From contig NW_027479029.1 of the NCBI RefSeq assembly GCF_051014685.1, positions 1 to 64,000 on the forward strand: a DNA stretch of 64,000 bases, read 5' to 3'. The notes under the pieces were generated by a model. The model ran no database searches. It was not told where the DNA came from and was given only the letters and a program-made list of their open reading frames with translations. The stretch comes from Ptiloglossa arizonensis (taxonomy: Eukaryota; Arthropoda; Insecta; Hymenoptera; Colletidae). Each line of letters starts with the position of its first letter. Position 1 is the stretch's first letter. The translations under genes and the position numbers were made by a program. Positions 26,695 to 40,207 of the stretch are shown here, piece after piece.

Positions 26695-27739
26695 GGATTG
26701 ATGTAATCCAAAATTTCCTATTGCATCTGAAAGTAGAAACTCGCCCGATTACAAGGGTATGTGTATTTTTTCCCTAGGCCATTCTGGTTAAGCGTTTGGA
26801 GCAGCAGAATTGCGAAAAATTTTTTGCTTTCTCAAGCATTTCTTGGCTTCAAACTCCCATATCTCGCGAACGGATTGACCTAACCCAAAAATTCCTATTG
26901 CACCTGAAAGTAGAAACTCGCCCGATTACAAGGGTATGTGTATTTTTTCCCTAGGCCATTCTGGTTAAGCGTTTGGAGCAGCAGAATTGCGAAAAATTTT
27001 TTGCTTTCTCAAGCATTTCTTGGCTTCAAACTCCCATATCTCGCGAACGGATTGACCTAACCCAAAAATTCCTATTGCACCTGAAAGTAGAAACTCGCCC
27101 GATTACAACGGTATGTGTATTTTTTCCCTAGGCTATTCTGGTTAAGCGTTTGGAGCAGCAGAATTGCGAAAAATTTTTTGCCCTCTCTACCATTTCTTGG
27201 CTTCAAACTCCCATATCTCGCGAACGGATTGACCTAACCCAAAAATTCCTATTGTATCTGAAAGTAGAAACTCGCCCGATTACAAGGGTATGTGTATTTT
27301 TTTCCTAGGCCATTCTGGTTAAGCGTTTGGAGCAGCAGAAGTGCGAAAAATTTTTTGCCTTCTCAACCATTTCTTAGCTTCAAACTCCCATATCTCGCGA
27401 ACGGATTGACCTAACCCAAAAATTCCTGTTGCATCTGAAAGTAGAAACTCGCCCGATTACAACGGTGTGTGTATTTTTTCCCTAGGCCATTCTGGTTAAG
27501 CGTTTGGAGCAGCAGAATTGCGAAAAATTTTTTGCCTTCTCTACCATTTCTTGGCTTCAAACTCCCATATCTCGCGAACGGATTGACCTAACCCAAAAAT
27601 TCCTATTGCATCTGAAAGTAGAAACTCGCCCGATTACAACGGTATGTGTATTTTTTCCCTAGGCCATTCTGGTTAAGCGTTTGGAGCAGCAGAAGTGCGA
27701 AAAATTTGTTGTCTTCTCAACCATTTCTTAGCTTCAAAC

Positions 27740-27756
27740 TCCCGTATCTCGCGAAC
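27740..27756 (-). other. CENP-B-box-like motif, complete match
   Basis: Downstream member of the 6-monomer repeat, 1062 bp from the previous match. Also equivalent to 23316 at an offset of 4424. Confidence 0.6.
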
Positions 27757-29508
27757 GGATTGATGTAATCCAAAATTTCCTATTGCATCTGAAAGTAGAA
27801 ACTCGCCCGATTACAACGGTATGTGTATTTTCTCCCTAGGGCATTCTGGTTAAGCGTTTGGAGCAGCAGAATTGCGAAAAATTTTTTGCCTTCTCAACCA
27901 TTTCTTGGCTTCAAAGTCTCATATCTCGCGAACGGATTGACTTATCCCAAAAATTCCTATTGCATCTGAAAGTAGAAACTCGCCCGATTACAACGGTGTG
28001 TGTATTTTTTCCCTAGGCCATTCTGGTTAAGCGTTTGGAGCAGCAGAATTGCGAAAAATTTTTTGCCTTCTCTACCATTTCTTGGCTTCAAACTCCCATA
28101 TCTCGCGAACGGATTACCTAACCCAAAAATTCCTATTGCATCTGAAAGTAGAAACTCGCCCGATTACAAGGGTATGTGTATTTTTTCCCTAGGCCATTCT
28201 GGTTAAGCGTTTGGAGCAGCAGAATTGCGAAAAATTTTTTGCTTACTCAAGCATTTCTTGGCTTCAAACTCCCATATCTCGCGAACGGATTGACCTAACC
28301 CAAAAATTCCTATTGCACCTGAAAGTAGAAACTCGCCCGATAACAACGGTATGTGTATTCTTTCCCTAGGCCATTCTGGTTAAGCGTTTGGAGCAGCAGA
28401 ATTGCGAAAAATTTTTTGCCTTCTCAACCATTTCTTGGCTTCAAAGTCCCATATCTCGCGAACGGATTGACCTAACCCAAAAATTCCTATTGCATCTGAA
28501 AGTAGAAACTCGCCCGATTACAACGGTATGTGTATTTTTTCCCTAGGCCATTCTGATTAAGCGTTTGGAGCAGCAGAAGTGCGAAAAATTTGTTGTCTTC
28601 TCAACCATTTCTTAGCTTCAAACTCCCATATCTCGCGAACTGATTGACGTAATCCAAAATTTCCTATTGCATCTGAAAGTAGAAACTCGCCCCATTTCAA
28701 CGGTATGTGTATTTTTTCCCTAGGGCATTCTGGTTAAGCGTTTGGAGCAGCAGAATTGCGAAAAATTTTTTGCCTTCTCTACCATTTCTTGGTTTCAAAC
28801 TCCCATATCTCGCGAACGGATTGACCTAACCCAAAAATTCCTATTGCATCTGAAAGTAGAATCTCGCCCGATTACAAGGGTATGTGTATTTTTTCCCTAG
28901 GCCATTCTGGTTAAGCGTTTGGAGCAGCAGAATTGCGAAAAATTTTTTGCTTTCTCAAGCATTTCTTGGCTTCAAACTCCCATATCTCGCGAACGGATTG
29001 ACCTAACCCAAAAATTCCTATTGCACCTGAAAGTAGAAACTCGCCCGATTACAACGGTATGTGTATTTTTTCCCTAGGCTATTCTGGTTAAGCGTTTGGA
29101 GCAGCAGAATTGCGAAAAATTTTTTGCCCTCTCTACCATTTCTTGGCTTCAAACTCCCATATCTCGCGAACGGATTGACCCAACCCAAAAATTCCTATTG
29201 TATCTGAAAGTAGAAACTCGCCCGATTACAAGGGTATGTGTATTTTTTCCATAGGCCATTCTGGTTAAGCGTTTGGAGCAGCAGAATTGCGAAAAATTTT
29301 TTGCTTTCTCAAGCATTTCTTGGCTTCAAACTCCCATATCTCGCGAACGGATTGACCTAACCCAAAAATTCCTATTGCACCTGAAAGTAGAAACTCGCCC
29401 GATTACAACGGTATGTGTATTTTTTCCCTAGGCTATTCTGGTTAAGCGTTTGGAGCAGCAGAATTGCGAAAAATTTTTTGCTTTCTCAAGCATTTCTTGG
29501 CTTCAAAC

Positions 29509-32500
29509 TCCCATATCTCGCGAACGGATTGACCTAACCCAAAAATTCCTATTGCATCTGAAAGTAGAAACTCGCCCGATTACAACGGTGTGTGTATTTT
29601 TTCCCTAGGCCATTCTGATTAAGCGTTTGGAGCAGCAGAAGTGCGAAAAATTTGTTTTCTTCTCAACCATTTCTTAGCTTCAAACTCCCATATCTCGCGA
29701 ACGGATTGACGTAATCCAAAATTTCCTATTGCATCTGAAAGTAGAAACTCGCCCGATTTCAACGGTATGTGTATTTTTTCCCTAGGGCATTCTGGTTAAG
29801 CGTTTGGAGCAGCAGAATTGCGAAAAATTTTTTGCCTTCTCTACCATTTCTTGGTTTCAAACTCCCATATCTCGCGAACGGATTGACCTAACCCAAAAAT
29901 TCCTATTGCACCTGAAAGTAGAAACTCGCCCGATTACAAGGGTATGTGTATTTTTTCCCTAGGCCATTCTGGTTAAGCGTTTGGAGCAGCAGAATTGCGA
30001 AAAATTTTTTGCTTTCTCAAGCATTTCTTGGCTTCAAACTCCCATATCTCGCGAACGGATTGACCTAACCCAAAAATTCCTATTGCACCTGAAAGTAGAA
30101 ACTCGCCCGATTACAACGGTATGTGTATTTTTTCCCTAGGCTATTCTGGTTAAGCGTTTGGAGCAGCAGAATTGCGAAAAATTTTTTGCCCTCTCTACCA
30201 TTTCTTGGCTTCAAACTCCCATATCTCGCGAACGGATTGACCTAACCCAAAAATTCCTATTGTATCTGAAAGTAGAAACTCGCCCGATTACAAGGGTATG
30301 TGTATTTTTTCCCTAGGCCATTCTGGTTAAGCGTTTGGAGCAGCAGAATTGCGAAAAATTTTTTTGCTTTCTCAAGCATTTCTTGGCTTCAAACTCCCAT
30401 ATCTCGCGAACGGATTGACCTAACCCAAAAATTCCTATTACACCTGAAAGTAGAAACTCGCCCGATTACAACGGTATGTGTATTTTTTCCCTAGGCCATT
30501 CTGGTTAAGCGTTTGGAGCAGCAGAATTGCGAAAAATTTTTTGCCTTCTCAACCATTTCTTGGCTTCAAAGTCCCATATCTCGCGAACGGATTGACCTAA
30601 CCCAAAAATTCCTATTGCATCTGAAAGTAGAAACTCGCCCGATTACAACGGTATGTGTATTTTTTTCCTAGGCCATTCTGGTTAAGCGTTTGGAGCAGCA
30701 GAAGTGCGAAAAATTTTTTGCCTTCTCAACCATTTCTTAGCTTCAAACTCCCATATCTCGCGAACGGATTGACCTAACCCAAAAATTCCTGTTGCATCTG
30801 AAAGTAGAAACTCGCCCGATTACAACGGTGTGTGTATTTTTTCCCTAGGCCATTCTGGTTAAGCGTTTGGAGCAGCAGAATTGCGAAAAATTTTTTGCCT
30901 TCTCTACCATTTCTTGGCTTCAAACTCCCATATCTCGCGAACGGATTGACCTAACCCAAAAATTCCTATTGCACCTGAAAGTAGAAACTCGCCCGATTAC
31001 AACGGTATGTGTATTTTTCCCCTAGGCCATTCTGGTTAAGCGTTTGGAGCAGCAGAATTGCGAAAAATTTTTTGCCTTCTCAACCATTTCTTGGCTTCAA
31101 AGTCCCATATCTCGCGAACGGATTGACCTAACCCAAAAATTCCTATTGCATCTGAAAGTAGAAACTCGCCCGATTACAAGGGTATGTGTATTTTTTCCCT
31201 AGGCCATTCTGGTTAAGCGTTTGGAGCAGCAGAATTGCGAAAAATTTTTTGCTTTCTCAAGCATTTCTTGGCTTCGAACTCCCATATCTTGCGAACGGAT
31301 TGACCTAACCCAAAAGTTCCTATTGCATCTGAAAGTAGAAACTCGCCCGATTACAACGGTACGTGTATTTTTCCCTTAGGCCATTCTGGTTAAGCGTTTG
31401 GAGCAGCAGAATTGCGAAAAATTTTTTGCCTTCTCAACCATTTCTTGGCTTCAAAGTCCCATATCTCGCGAACGGATTGACCTAACCCAAAAATTCCTAT
31501 TGCATCTGAAAGTAGAAACTCGCCCGATTACAACGGTATGTGTATTTTTTCCCTAGGCCATTCTGGTTAAGCGTTTGGAGCAGCAGAATTGCGAAAAATT
31601 TTTTGCTTTCTCAAGCATTTCTTGGCTTCAAACTCCCATATCTCGCGAACGGATTGACCTAACCCAAAAATTCCTATTGCACCTGAAAGTAGAAACTCGC
31701 CCGATTACAAAGGTATGTGTATTTTTTCCCTAGGCTATTCTGGTTAAGCGTTTGGAGCAGCAGAATTGCGAAAAATTTTTTGCCCTCTCTACCATTTCTT
31801 GGCTTCAAACTCCCATATCTCGCGAACGGATTGACCTAACCCAAAAATTCCAATTGTATCTGAAAGTAGAAACTCGCCCGATTACAAGGGTATGTGTATT
31901 TTTTCCCTAGGCCATTCTGGTTAAGCGTTTGGAGCAGCAGAATTGCGAAAAATTTTTTTGCTTTCTCAAGCATTTCTTGGCTTCAAACTCCCATATCTCG
32001 CGAACGGATTGACCTAACCCAAAAATTCCTATTACACCTGAAAGTAGAAACTCGCCCGATTACAACGGTATGTGTATTTTTTCCCTAGGCCATTCTGGTT
32101 AAGCGTTTGGAGCAGCAGAATTGCGAAAAATTTTTTGCCTTCTCAACCAATTCTTGGCTTCAAAGTCCCATATCTCGCGAACGGATTGACCTAACCCAAA
32201 AATTCCTATTGCATCTGAAAGTAGAAACTCGCCCGATTACAACGGTATGTGTATTTTTTTCCTAGGCCATTCTGGTTAAGCGTTTGGAGCAGCAGAAGTG
32301 CGAAAAATTTTTTGCCTTCTCAACCATTTCTTAGCTTCAAACTCCCATATCTCGCGAACGGATTGACCTAACCCAAAAATTCCTGTTGCATCTGAAAGTA
32401 GAAACTCGCCCGATTACAACGGTGTGTGTATTTTTTCCCTAGGCCATTCTGGTTAAGCGTTTGGAGCAGCAGAATTGCGAAAAATTTTTTGCCTTCTCTA

Positions 32501-33979
32501 CCATTTCTTGGCTTCAAACTCCCATATCTCGCGAACGGATTGACCTAACCCAAAAATTCCTATTGCATCTGAAAGTAGAAACTCGCCCGATTACAACGGT
32601 ATGTGTATTTTTTCCCTAGGCCATTTTGGTTAAGCGTTTGGAGCAGCAGAAGTGCGAAAAATTTGTTGTCTTCTCAACCATTTCTTAGCTTCAAACTCCC
32701 GTATCTCGCGAACGGATTGATGTAATCCAAAATTTCCTATTGCATCTGAAAGTAGAAACTCGCCCGATTACAACGGTATGTGTATTTTCTCCCTAGGGCA
32801 TTCTGGTTAAGCGTTTGGAGCAGCAGAATTGCGAAAAATTTTTTGCCTTCTCAACCATTTCTTGGCTTCAAAGTCTCATATCTCGCGAACGGATTGACTT
32901 ATCCCAAAAATTCCTATTGCATCTGAAAGTAGAAACTCGCTCGATTACAACGGTGTGTGTATTTTTTCCCTAGGCCATTCTGGTTAAGCGTTTGGAGCAG
33001 CAGAATTGCGAAAAATTTTTTGCCTTCTCTACCATTTCTTGGCTTCAAACTCCCATATCTCGCGAACGGATTACCTAACCCAAAAATTCCTATTGCATCT
33101 GAAAGTAGAAACTCGCCCGATTACAAGGGTATGTGTATTTTTTCCCTAGGCCATTCTGGTTAAGCGTTTGGAGCAGCAGAATTGCGAAAAATTTTTTGCT
33201 TTCTCAAGCATTTCTTGGCTTCAAACTCCCATATCTCGCGAACGGATTGACCTAACCCAAAAATTCCTATTGCACCTGAAAGTAGAAACTCGCCCGATAA
33301 CAACGGTATGTGTATTCTTTCCCTAGGCCATTCTGGTTAAGCGTTTGGAGCAGCAGAATTGCGAAAAATTTTTTGCCTTCTCAACCATTTCTTGGCTTCA
33401 AAGTCCCATATCTCGCGAACGGATTGACCTAACCCAAAAATTCCTATTGCATCTGAAAGTAGAAACTCGCCCGATTACAACGGTATGTGTATTTTTTCCC
33501 TAGGCCATTCTGATTAAGCGTTTGGAGCAGCAGAAGTGCGAAAAATTTGTTGTCTTCTCAACCATTTCTTAGCTTCAAACTCCCATATCTCGCGAACTGA
33601 TTGACGTAATCCAAAATTTCCTATTGCATCTGAAAGTAGAAACTCGCCCGATTTCAACGGTATGTGTATTTTTTCCCTAGGGCATTCTGGTTAAGCGTTT
33701 GGAGCAGCAGAATTGCGAAAAATTTTTTGCCTTCTCTACCATTTCTTGGTTTCAAACTCCCATATCTCGCGAACGGATTGACCTAACCCAAAAATTCCTA
33801 TTGCATCTGAAAGTAGAATCTCGCCCGATTACAAGGGTATGTGTATTTTTTCCCTAGGCCATTCTGGTTAAGCGTTTGGAGCAGCAGAATTGCGAAAAAT
33901 TTTTTGCTTTCTCAAGCATTTCTTGGCTTCAAACTCCCATATCTCGCGAACGGATTGACCTAACCCAAAAATTCCTATT
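29509..33979 (+). repeat. 4.47-kb HOR segment, copy 2
   Basis: Copy of 20128-24598. Private changes include GGCTTCGAACTCCC near 31276, TTCCAATTGTATC near 31850, CCATTTTGG near 32625 and CTCGCTCGATT near 32938. CCAATTCTTGG near 32149 is shared with about 42239 but not with copy 1, so the ~42 kb copy is closer to this one. It carries 178-bp monomers at 30272 and 31866, the GA-deleted monomer at 32929 and one complete CENP-B-box match. Confidence 0.87.
32697..32713 (-). other. CENP-B-box-like motif, complete match
   Basis: Equivalent to 23316 at an offset of 9381. The same monomer carries a private CCATTTTGG change. Confidence 0.6.
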
Positions 33980-36644
33980 ACACCTGAAAGTAGAAACTCG
34001 CCCGATTACAACGGTATGTGTATTTTTTCCCTAGGCCATTCTGGTTAAGCGTTTGGAGCAGCAGAATTGCGAAAAATTTTTTGCCTTCTCAACCATTTCT
34101 TGGCTTCAAAGTCCCATATCTCGCGAACGGATTGACCTAACCCAAAAATTCCTATTGCATCTGAAAGTAGAAACTCGCCCGATTACAACGGTATGTGTAT
34201 TTTTTTCCTAGGCCATTCTGGTTAAGCGTTTGGAGCAGCAGAAGTGCGAAAAATTTGTTGTCTTCTCAACCATTTCTTAGCTTCAAACTCCCGTATCTCG
34301 CGAACGGATTGATGTAATCCAAAATTTCCTATTGCATCTGAAAGTAGAAACTCGCCCGATTACAACGGTATGTGTATTTTCTCCCTAGGGCATTCTGGTT
34401 AAGCGTTTGGAGCAGCAGAATTGCGAAAAATTTTTTGCCTTCTCAAACATTTCTTGGCTTCAAAGTCTCATATCTCGCGAACGGATTGACTTATCCCAAA
34501 AATTCCTATTGCATCTGAAAGTAGAAACTCGCCCGATTACAACGGTGTGTGTATTTTTTCCCTAGGCCATTCTGGTTAAGCGTTTGGAGCAGCAGAATTG
34601 CGAAAAATTTTTTGCCTTCTCTACCATTTCTTGGCTTCAAACTCCCATATCTCGCGAACGGATTGACCTAACCCAAAAATTCCTATTGCATCTGAAAGTA
34701 GAAACTCGCCCGATTACAAGGGTATGTGTATTTTTTCCCTAGGCCATTCTGGTTAAGCGTTTGGAGCAGCAGAATTGCGAAAAATTTTTTGCTTTCTCAA
34801 GCATTTCTTGGCTTCAAACTCCCATATCTCGCGAACGGATTGACCTAACCCAAAAATTCCTATTGCACCTGAAAGTAGAAACTCGCCCGATAACAACGGT
34901 ATGTGTATTCTTTCCCTAGGCCATTCTGGTTAAGCGTTTGGAGCAGCAGAATTGCGAAAAATTTTTTGCCTTCTCAACCATTTCTTGGCTTCAAAGTCCC
35001 ATATCTCGCGAACGGATTGACCTAACCCAAAAATTCCTATTGCATCTGAAAGTAGAAACTCGCCCGATTACAACGGTATGTGTATTTTTTCCCTAGGCCA
35101 TTCTGATTAAGCGTTTGGAGCAGCAGAAGTGCGAAAAATTTGTTGTCTTCTCAACCATTTCTTAGCTTCAAACTCCCATATCTCGCGAACTGATTGACGT
35201 AATCCAAAATTTCGTATTGCATCTGAAAGTAGAAACTCGCCCGATTTCAACGGTATGTGTATTTTTTCCCTAGGGCATTCTGGTTAAGCGTTTGGAGCAG
35301 CAGAATTGCGAAAAATTTTTTGCTTTCTCAAGCATTTCTTGGCTTCAAACTCCCATATCTCGCGAACGGATTGACCTAACCCAAAAATTCCTATTGCACC
35401 TGAAAGTAGAAACTCGCCCGATTACAACGGTATGTGTATTTTTTCCATAGGCTATTCTGGTTAAGCGTTTGGAGCAGCAGAATTGCGAAAAATTTTTTGC
35501 CCTCTCTACCATTTCTTGGCTTCAAACTCCCATATCTCGCGAACGGATTGACCTAACCCAAAAATTCCTATTGCATCTGAAAGTAGAAACTCGCCCGATT
35601 ACAAGGGTATGTGTATTTTTTCCCTAGGCCATTCTGGTTAAGCGTTTGGAGCAGCAGAATTGCGAAAAATTTTTTGCTTTCTCAAGCATTTCTTGGCTTC
35701 AAACTCCCATATCTCGCGAACGGATTGACCTAACCCAAAAATTCCTATTGCACCTGAAAGTAGAAACTCGCCCGATAACAACGGTATGTGTATTCTTTCC
35801 CTAGGCCATTCTGGTTAAGCGTTTGGAGCAGCAGAATTGCGAAAAATTTTTTGCCTTCTCAACCATTTCTTGGCTTCAAAGTCCCATATCTCGCGAACGG
35901 ATTGACCTAACCCAAAAATTCCTATTGCATCTGAAAGTAGAAACTCGCCCGATTACAACGGTATGTGTATTTTTTCCCTAGGCCATTCTGATTAAGCGTT
36001 TGGAGCAGCAGAATTGCGAAAAATTTGTTGTCTTCTCAACCATTTCTTAGCTTCAAACTCCCATATCTCGCGAACTGATTGACGTAATCCAAAATTTCCT
36101 ATTGCATCTGAAAGTAGAAACTCGCCCGATTTCAACGGTATGTGTATTTTTTCCCTAGGGCATTCTGGTTAAGCGTTTGGAGCAGCAGAATTGCGAAAAA
36201 TTTGTTGCCTTCTCTACCATTTCTTGGTTTCAAACTCCCATATCTCGCGAACGGATTGACCTAACCCAAAAATTCCTATTGCATCTGAAAGTAGAATCTC
36301 GCCCGATTACAAGGGTATGTGTATTTTTTCCCTAGGCCATTCTGGTTAAGCGTTTGGAGCAGCAGAATTGCGAAAAATTTTTTGCTTTCTCAAGCATTTC
36401 TTGGCTTCAAACTCCCATATCTCGCGAACGGATTGACCTAACCCAAAAATTCCTATTGCACCTGAAAGTAGAAACTCGCCCGATTACAACGGTATGTGTA
36501 TTTTTTCCATAGGCTATTCTGGTTAAGCGTTTGGAGCAGCAGAATTGCGAAAAATTTTTTGCCCTCTCTACCATTTCTTGGCTTCAAACTCCCATATCTC
36601 GCGAACGGATTGACCTAACCCAAAAATTCCTATTGTATCTGAAA
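33980..36644 (+). repeat. HOR segment shared with the 44-46.7 kb region
   Basis: Part of a longer stretch, 32929-37089, that recurs at 43020-47179. Markers include GTATTCTTTCCC, GAACTGATTGACG, TTTCGTATTGC (35211/45301) and AGAATCTCGCC. Differences between copies include CCATAGG here against CCCTAGG near 45535 and 46600, and AGAAGTGCG against AGAATTGCG at two places in opposite directions. One complete CENP-B-box match is inside. Confidence 0.82.
34289..34305 (-). other. CENP-B-box-like motif, complete match
   Basis: In a monomer with a T7 run before CCTAGG, nine monomers after the previous match. Confidence 0.6.
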
Positions 36645-39600
36645 GTAGAAACTCGCCCGATTACAAGGGTATGTGTATTTTTTCCCTAGGCCATTCTGGT
36701 TAAGCGTTTGGAGCAGCAGAATTGCGAAAAATTTTTTTGCTTTCTCAAGCATTTCTTGGCTTCAAACTCCCATATCTCGCGAACGGATTGACCTAACCCA
36801 AAAATTCCTATTACACCTGAAAGTAGAAACTCGCCCGATTACAACGGTATGTGTATTTTTTCCCTAGGCCATTCTGGTTAAGCGCTTGGAGCAGCAGAAT
36901 TGCGAAAAATTTTTTGCCTTCTCAACCATTTCTTGGCTTCAAAGTCCCATATCTCGCGAACGGATTGACCTAACCCAAAAATTCCTATTGCATCTGAAAG
37001 TAGAAACTCGCCCGATTACAACGGTATGTGTATTTTTTTCCTAGGCCATTCTGGTTAAGCGTTTGGAGCAGCAGAAGTGCGAAAAATTTTTTGCCTTCTC
37101 AACCATTTCTTAGCTTCAAACTCCCATATCTCGCGAACGGATTGACCTAACCCAAAAATTCCTGTTGCATCTGAAAGTAGAAACTCGCCCGATTACAACG
37201 GTGTGTGTATTTTTTCCCTAGGCCATTCTGGTTAAGCGTTTGGAGCAGCAGAATTGCGAAAAATTTTTTGCCTTCTCTACCATTTCTTGGCTTCAAACTC
37301 CCATATCTCGCGAACGGATTGACCTAACCCAAAAATTCCTATTGCACCTGAAAGTAGAAACTCGCCCGATTACAACGGTATGTGTATTTTTCCCCTAGGC
37401 CATTCTGGTTAAGCGTTTGGAGCAGCAGAATTGCGAAAAATTTTTTGCCTTCTCAACCATTTCTTGGCTTCAAAGTCCCATATCTCGCGAACGGATTGAC
37501 CTAACCCAAAAATTCCTATTGCATCTGAAAGTAGAAACTCGCCCGATTACAAGGGTATGTGTATTTTTTCCCTAGGCCATTCTGGTTAAGCGTTTGGAGC
37601 AGCAGAATTGCGAAAAATTTTTTGCTTTCTCAAGCATTTCTTGGCTTCAAACTCCCATATCTTGCGAACGGATTGAACTAACCCAAAAGTTCCTATTGCA
37701 TCTGAAAGTAGAAACTCGCCCGATTACAACGGTACGTGTATTTTTCCCTTAGGCCATTCTGGTTAAGCGTTTGGAGCAGCAGAATTGCGAAAAATTTTTT
37801 GCCTTCTCAACCATTTCTTGGCTTCAAAGTCCCATATCTCGCGAACGGATTGACCAAACCCAAAAATTCCTATTGCATCTGAAAGTAGAAACTCGCCCGA
37901 TTACAACGGTATGTGTATTTTTTCCCTAGGCCATTCTGGTTAAGCGTTTGGAGCAGCAGAATTGCGAAAAATTTTTTGCTTTCTCAAGCATTTCTTGGCT
38001 TCAAACTCCCATATCTCGCGAACGGATTGACCTAACCCAAAAATTCCTATTGCACCTGAAAGTAGAAACTCGCCCGATTACAAAGGTATGTGTATTTTTT
38101 CCCTAGGCTATTCTGGTTAAGCGTTTGGAGCAGCAGAATTGCGAAAAATTTTTTGCCCTCTCTACCATTTCTTGGCTTCAAACTCCCATATCTCGCGAAC
38201 GGATTGACCTAACCCAAAAATTCCTATTGTATCTGAAAGTAGAAACTCGCCCGATTACAAGGGTATGTGTATTTTTTCCCTAGGCCATTCTGGTTAAGCG
38301 TTTGGAGCAGCAGAATTGCGAAAAATTTTTTTGCTTTCTCAAGCATTTCTTGGCTTCAAACTCCCATATCTCGCGAACGGATTGACCTAACCCAAAAATT
38401 CCTATTACACCTGAAAGTAGAAACTCGCCCGATTACAACGGTATGTGTATTTTTTCCCTAGGCCATTCTGGTTAAGCGTTTGGAGCAGCAGAATTGCGAA
38501 AAATTTTTTGCCTTCTCAACCATTTCTTGGCTTCAAAGTCCCATATCTCGCGAACGGATTGACCTAACCCAAAAATTCCTATTGCATCTGAAAGTAGAAA
38601 CTCGCCCGATTACAACGGTATGTGTATTTTTTTCCTACGCCATTCTGGTTAAGCGTTTGGAGCAGCAGAAGTGCGAAAAATTTTTTGCCTTCTCAACCAT
38701 TTCTTAGCTTCAAACTCCCATATCTCGCGAACGGATTGACCTAACCCAAAAATTCCTGTTGCATCTGAAAGTAGAAACTCGCCCGATTACAACGGTGTGT
38801 GTATTTTTTCCCTAGGCCATTCTGGTTAAGCGTTTGGAGCAGCAGAATTGCGAAAAATTTTTTGCCTTCTCTACCATTTCTTGGCTTCAAACTCCCATAT
38901 CTCGCGAACGGATTGACCTAACCCAAAAATTCCTATTGCATCTGAAAGTAGAAACTCGCCCGATTACAACGGTATGTGTATTTTTTCCCTAGGCCATTCT
39001 GGTTAAGCGTTTGGAGCAGCAGAAGTGCGAAAAATTTGTTGTCTTCTCAACCATTTCTTAGCTTCAAACTCCCGTATCTCGCGAACGGATTGATGTAATC
39101 CAAAATTTCCTATTGCATCTGAAAGTAGAAACTCGCCCGATTACAACGGTATGTGTATTTTCTCCCTAGGGCATTCTGGTTAAGCGTTTGGAGCAGCAGA
39201 ATTGCGAAAAATTTTTTGCCTTCTCAACCATTTCTTGGCTTCAAAGTCTCATATCTCGCGAACGGATTGACTTATCCCAAAAATTCCTATTGCATCTGAA
39301 AGTAGAAACTCGCCCGATTACAACGGTGTGTGTATTTTTTCCCTAGGCCATTCTGGTTAAGCGTTTGGAGCAGCAGAATTGCGAAAAATTTTTTGCCTTC
39401 TCTACCATTTCTTGGCTTCAAACTCCCATATCTCGCGAACGGATTACCTAACCCAAAAATTCCTATTGCATCTGAAAGTAGAAACTCGCCCGATTACAAG
39501 GGTATGTGTATTTTTTCCCTAGGCCATTCTGGTTAAGCGTTTGGAGCAGCAGAATTGCGAAAAATTTTTTGCTTTCTCAAGCATTTCTTGGCTTCAAACT

Positions 39601-40207
39601 CCCATATCTCGCGAACGGATTGACCTAACCCAAAAATTCCTATTGCACCTGAAAGTAGAAACTCGCCCGATAACAACGGTATGTGTATTCTTTCCCTAGG
39701 CCATTCTGGTTAAGCGTTTGGAGCAGCAGAATTGCGAAAAATTTTTTGCCTTCTCAACCATTTCTTGGCTTCAAAGTCCCATATCTCGCGAACGGATTGA
39801 CCTAACCCAAAAATTCCTATTGCATCTGAAAGTAGAAACTCGCCCGATTACAACGGTATGTGTATTTTTTCCCTAGGCCATTCTGATTAAGCGTTTGGAG
39901 CAGCAGAAGTGCGAAAAATTTGTTGTCTTCTCAACCATTTCTTAGCTTCAAACTCCCATATCTCGCGAACTGATTGACGTAATCCAAAATTTCCTATTGC
40001 ATCTGAAAGTAGAAACTCGCCCGATTTCAACGGTATGTGTATTTTTTCCCTAGGGCATTCTGGTTAAGCGTTTGGAGCAGCAGAATTGCGAAAAATTTTT
40101 TGCCTTCTCTACCATTTCTTGGTTTCAAACTCCCATATCTCGCGAACGGATTGACCTAACCCAAAAATTTCTATTGCATCTGAAAGTAGAATCTCGCCCG
40201 ATTACAA
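36645..40207 (+). repeat. 3.56-kb HOR segment, third copy
   Basis: Matches 30272-33834 at an offset of 6373 (36 x 177 + 1). The match stops at 40208, where ACAACGG replaces ACAAGGG. Shared markers are TTTTTCCCCTAGG, CGGTACGTG with CCCTTAGG, the GA-deleted monomer (39302) and AGAATCTCGCC. A private TTCCTACGCC near 38633 removes the CCTAGG palindrome and, with its neighbours, lets a 75-codon frame stay open; I reject that frame as coding. Confidence 0.86.
39070..39086 (-). other. CENP-B-box-like motif, complete match
   Basis: Equivalent to 32697 at an offset of 6373. Confidence 0.6.

Larger units (their letters stand above)
24599..29508 (+). repeat. Mosaic HOR segment with dimer and 6-monomer repeats
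   Basis: About 22880-25200 is repeated at 27304-29624 (offset 4424, 25 monomers less 1 bp), sharing GCCCCATTTCAACGG (24265/28689) and TTTTCCATAGGCC (near 24825/29249). Between these lies a short dimer pattern at about 25500-26220, where GCTTTCTCAAGC monomers alternate with GGCTATTC/CCCTCTCTACC monomers. A 6-monomer repeat at offset 1062 links about 26240-26745 to 27302-27807, each with a complete CENP-B-box match. Confidence 0.8.
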